This document shows positions 63,004 through 64,000 of a DNA stretch of 64,000 bases, piece by piece (positions within the stretch are counted from its first letter, which is position 1; each line of letters opens with the position of its first letter). The translations under genes and the position numbers were made by a program. Source of the stretch: Cytobacillus firmus DS1 (lineage in GTDB: Bacteria; Bacillota; Bacilli; Bacillales; Cytobacillaceae); the NCBI RefSeq assembly GCF_000565285.1, contig NZ_APVL01000008.1, forward strand, positions 176,023 through 240,022, read 5' to 3'. The notes under the pieces were generated by a model. The model saw only the letters and a program-made list of their open reading frames with translations. It had not been told where the DNA came from and made no database searches.

Positions 63004-63924
63004 ATGAAGAAACTACTTCCATTTCTAATGATTGCGTTAGGAGCAAGTCTATGGGGCATTATTGCTGTATTTGTTAAAGGGCTCGGGGGATATGGATTCT
63101 CAGCTATGGAAATCGTGGCTGTAAGAGTGTTTTTTGCGGCCATCTTTCTCGTTCTAATCGGGATAATGCGTTTCCGGAACTGTTTTAAACTGGAATCTGC
63201 CACTGACATCCGGTTTTTTGCTGGAACCGGGATATTGAGCATCGTCTTTTTTAATTATTGTTATTTCACAGCAATGAACCAGATCAGCATTTCATTGGCA
63301 GTCGTTCTGCTTTACACCGCTCCTGCATTTGTGACTGTATTATCCTATCTGTTTTTAAAGGAAGGGATAAATCTAAGAAAAATTGCAGCTGTGGCAGGCA
63401 CCATTGTGGGCTGCATATTAGTTGCCGGATTATCAGCAGGCAGCAGTGATATTACACTGCTTGGAATTTTGACGGGATTAGGTGCCGGGTTCGGGTATGC
63501 GCTTTATACCATCTTCGGGAAATTTGCGTTAAGAAAGTATCATCCTTTGACAGTTACGCTTTATACGTTCCTGGTTGCTTCGGTATTTCTGATCCCGGTA
63601 ACAAAGCTATGGACAAAAGCTTCAGTTTTTTTGAACGCTGAAGTTTTGTTTCTTAGTATTGGTTTAGGGTTTGTGCCTACGGTTCTCGCCTATTTTGTTT
63701 ACACATGGGGACTGGAAAAAACAGATGGAAGCAAGGCAGCTGTGATCGCTACAGTGGAACCAGTCGTGGCCATGCTTTTAGGAGTGACACTTTACGGAGA
63801 AAATCTTGATGCAATCCAGATTGCCGGTGCTTTGCTGATACTCAGTTCGGTTATTATTGTGAATTTGCCTGCAAGAAAGAAAAATGCGGGAATGGCGGCT
63901 GACTCCAGCAGGCTTGAACACTAA
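63004..63924 (+). CDS. EamA/DMT superfamily transporter
   Basis: A 306-residue protein with ten predicted helices and two EamA repeats (about 7-140 and 150-287). Typical signatures are ALGASLWGIIAVFVKGL at the start, LLYTAPAFVTVLSYLFLKE and VIATVEPVVAMLLG near the end. These transporters export or import metabolites; the substrate is not predictable. RBS GGAGAG. A strong terminator overlaps its 3' end. Confidence 0.9.
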   Translation: MKKLLPFLMIALGASLWGIIAVFVKGLGGYGFSAMEIVAVRVFFAAIFLVLIGIMRFRNCFKLESATDIRFFAGTGILSIVFFNYCYFTAMNQISISLAVVLLYTAPAFVTVLSYLFLKEGINLRKIAAVAGTIVGCILVAGLSAGSSDITLLGILTGLGAGFGYALYTIFGKFALRKYHPLTVTLYTFLVASVFLIPVTKLWTKASVFLNAEVLFLSIGLGFVPTVLAYFVYTWGLEKTDGSKAAVIATVEPVVAMLLGVTLYGENLDAIQIAGALLILSSVIIVNLPARKKNAGMAADSSRLEH

Positions 63925-63925
63925 A

Positions 63926-63960
63926 ACACTCCGATCCAACTGGAACGGAGTGTTTTTTTA
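63926..63960 (+). terminator. Terminator after the EamA gene
   Basis: ACACTCCG (63926-63933) pairs with CGGAGTGT (63946-63953), extended by flanking A/T, then a T run. Confidence 0.88.
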
Positions 63961-64000
63961 AAAAGATAAGAAAGTATAAAATTTTGAACGTCGATAACTG
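63961..64000 (+). repeat. Start of a further R2 repeat copy (cut by window end)
   Basis: AAAAGATAAGAAAGTATAAA and the following bases to ATAACTG match the 5' end of R2 copies A and B; the copy continues beyond the window. It starts directly after the EamA terminator. Confidence 0.75.

Overview
This is a Firmicutes chromosome segment from the family Bacillaceae, probably a Cytobacillus- or Mesobacillus-like bacterium; I cannot fix the genus. The evidence is low-to-medium GC, strong Shine-Dalgarno sites, many GTG/TTG starts, spore genes (sspM, cotD, ypjB), bacillithiol genes, a B-type RNase P RNA, and gene order that follows the Bacillus subtilis aroC-to-ypwA region almost gene by gene.

Layout. 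1-5.8 kb: chorismate and aromatic amino acid genes (aroC 3' end, aroB, aroH, hisC, tyrA, aroA) with no trp operon inserted between aroH and hisC. 6-9.6 kb: a degenerate amidohydrolase-like protein, then ypiA, ypiB, ypiF. 9.7-11.7 kb: menaquinol:cytochrome c reductase (qcrABC). 11.8-15.3 kb: ypjA, ypjB, a YugP-type membrane metallopeptidase and a YitT protein. 15.5-23.5 kb: ypjD, dapB, mgsA, bshB1, bshA, cca, birA, then panBCD. 23.6-31.1 kb: dinG, a metallo-beta-lactamase-fold-like protein without metal ligands, ypmA, ypmB, aspB, asnS. 31.3-40.6 kb: dnaD, nth, ypoC; ponA and recU on the minus strand; yppC, sspM, a yppD-position gene, yppE, yppF, yppG.

The most unusual block is 40.8-47.3 kb. 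Two separate pairs of oligopeptide-type (DppB/DppC-like) ABC permease genes flank an Hsp20 gene and a Crp/Fnr regulator. No ATPase or solute-binding protein gene is present. In the first pair, the DppC-like permease is fused in one frame to an extra membrane segment and a complete M1-type zinc aminopeptidase domain predicted to lie outside the cell.

47.5-57.4 kb: the mrfAB (yprAB) repair genes behind a LexA-like box, cotD, ypsA, gpsB, rnpB, the THUMP methyltransferase ypsC, and ypvA, a second DinG-family helicase carrying the Fe-S cysteines that the first one lacks at that position. 57.7-61.3 kb, minus strand: a four-gene cluster (two DUF2249 proteins, a heme-copper-oxidase-like membrane protein, a DUF59 protein) behind an Fnr/Crp-like site, then a 46-residue zinc-ribbon protein and an MFS transporter. 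61.4-63.9 kb: M32 carboxypeptidase (ypwA) and an EamA transporter.

Two families of non-coding repeats occur. Family R1 (5859-6056 and 55025-55282) is palindromic, and its second copy carries a 60-bp insert. Family R2 has copies at 13352-13570, 38945-39473, 57405-57752, a fragment at 54718-54793 and a start at 63961. R2 copies sit next to gene 3' ends and terminators, and one copy supplies a gene's stop codon. Intrinsic terminators are abundant, and several contain the stop codon of the gene they follow.
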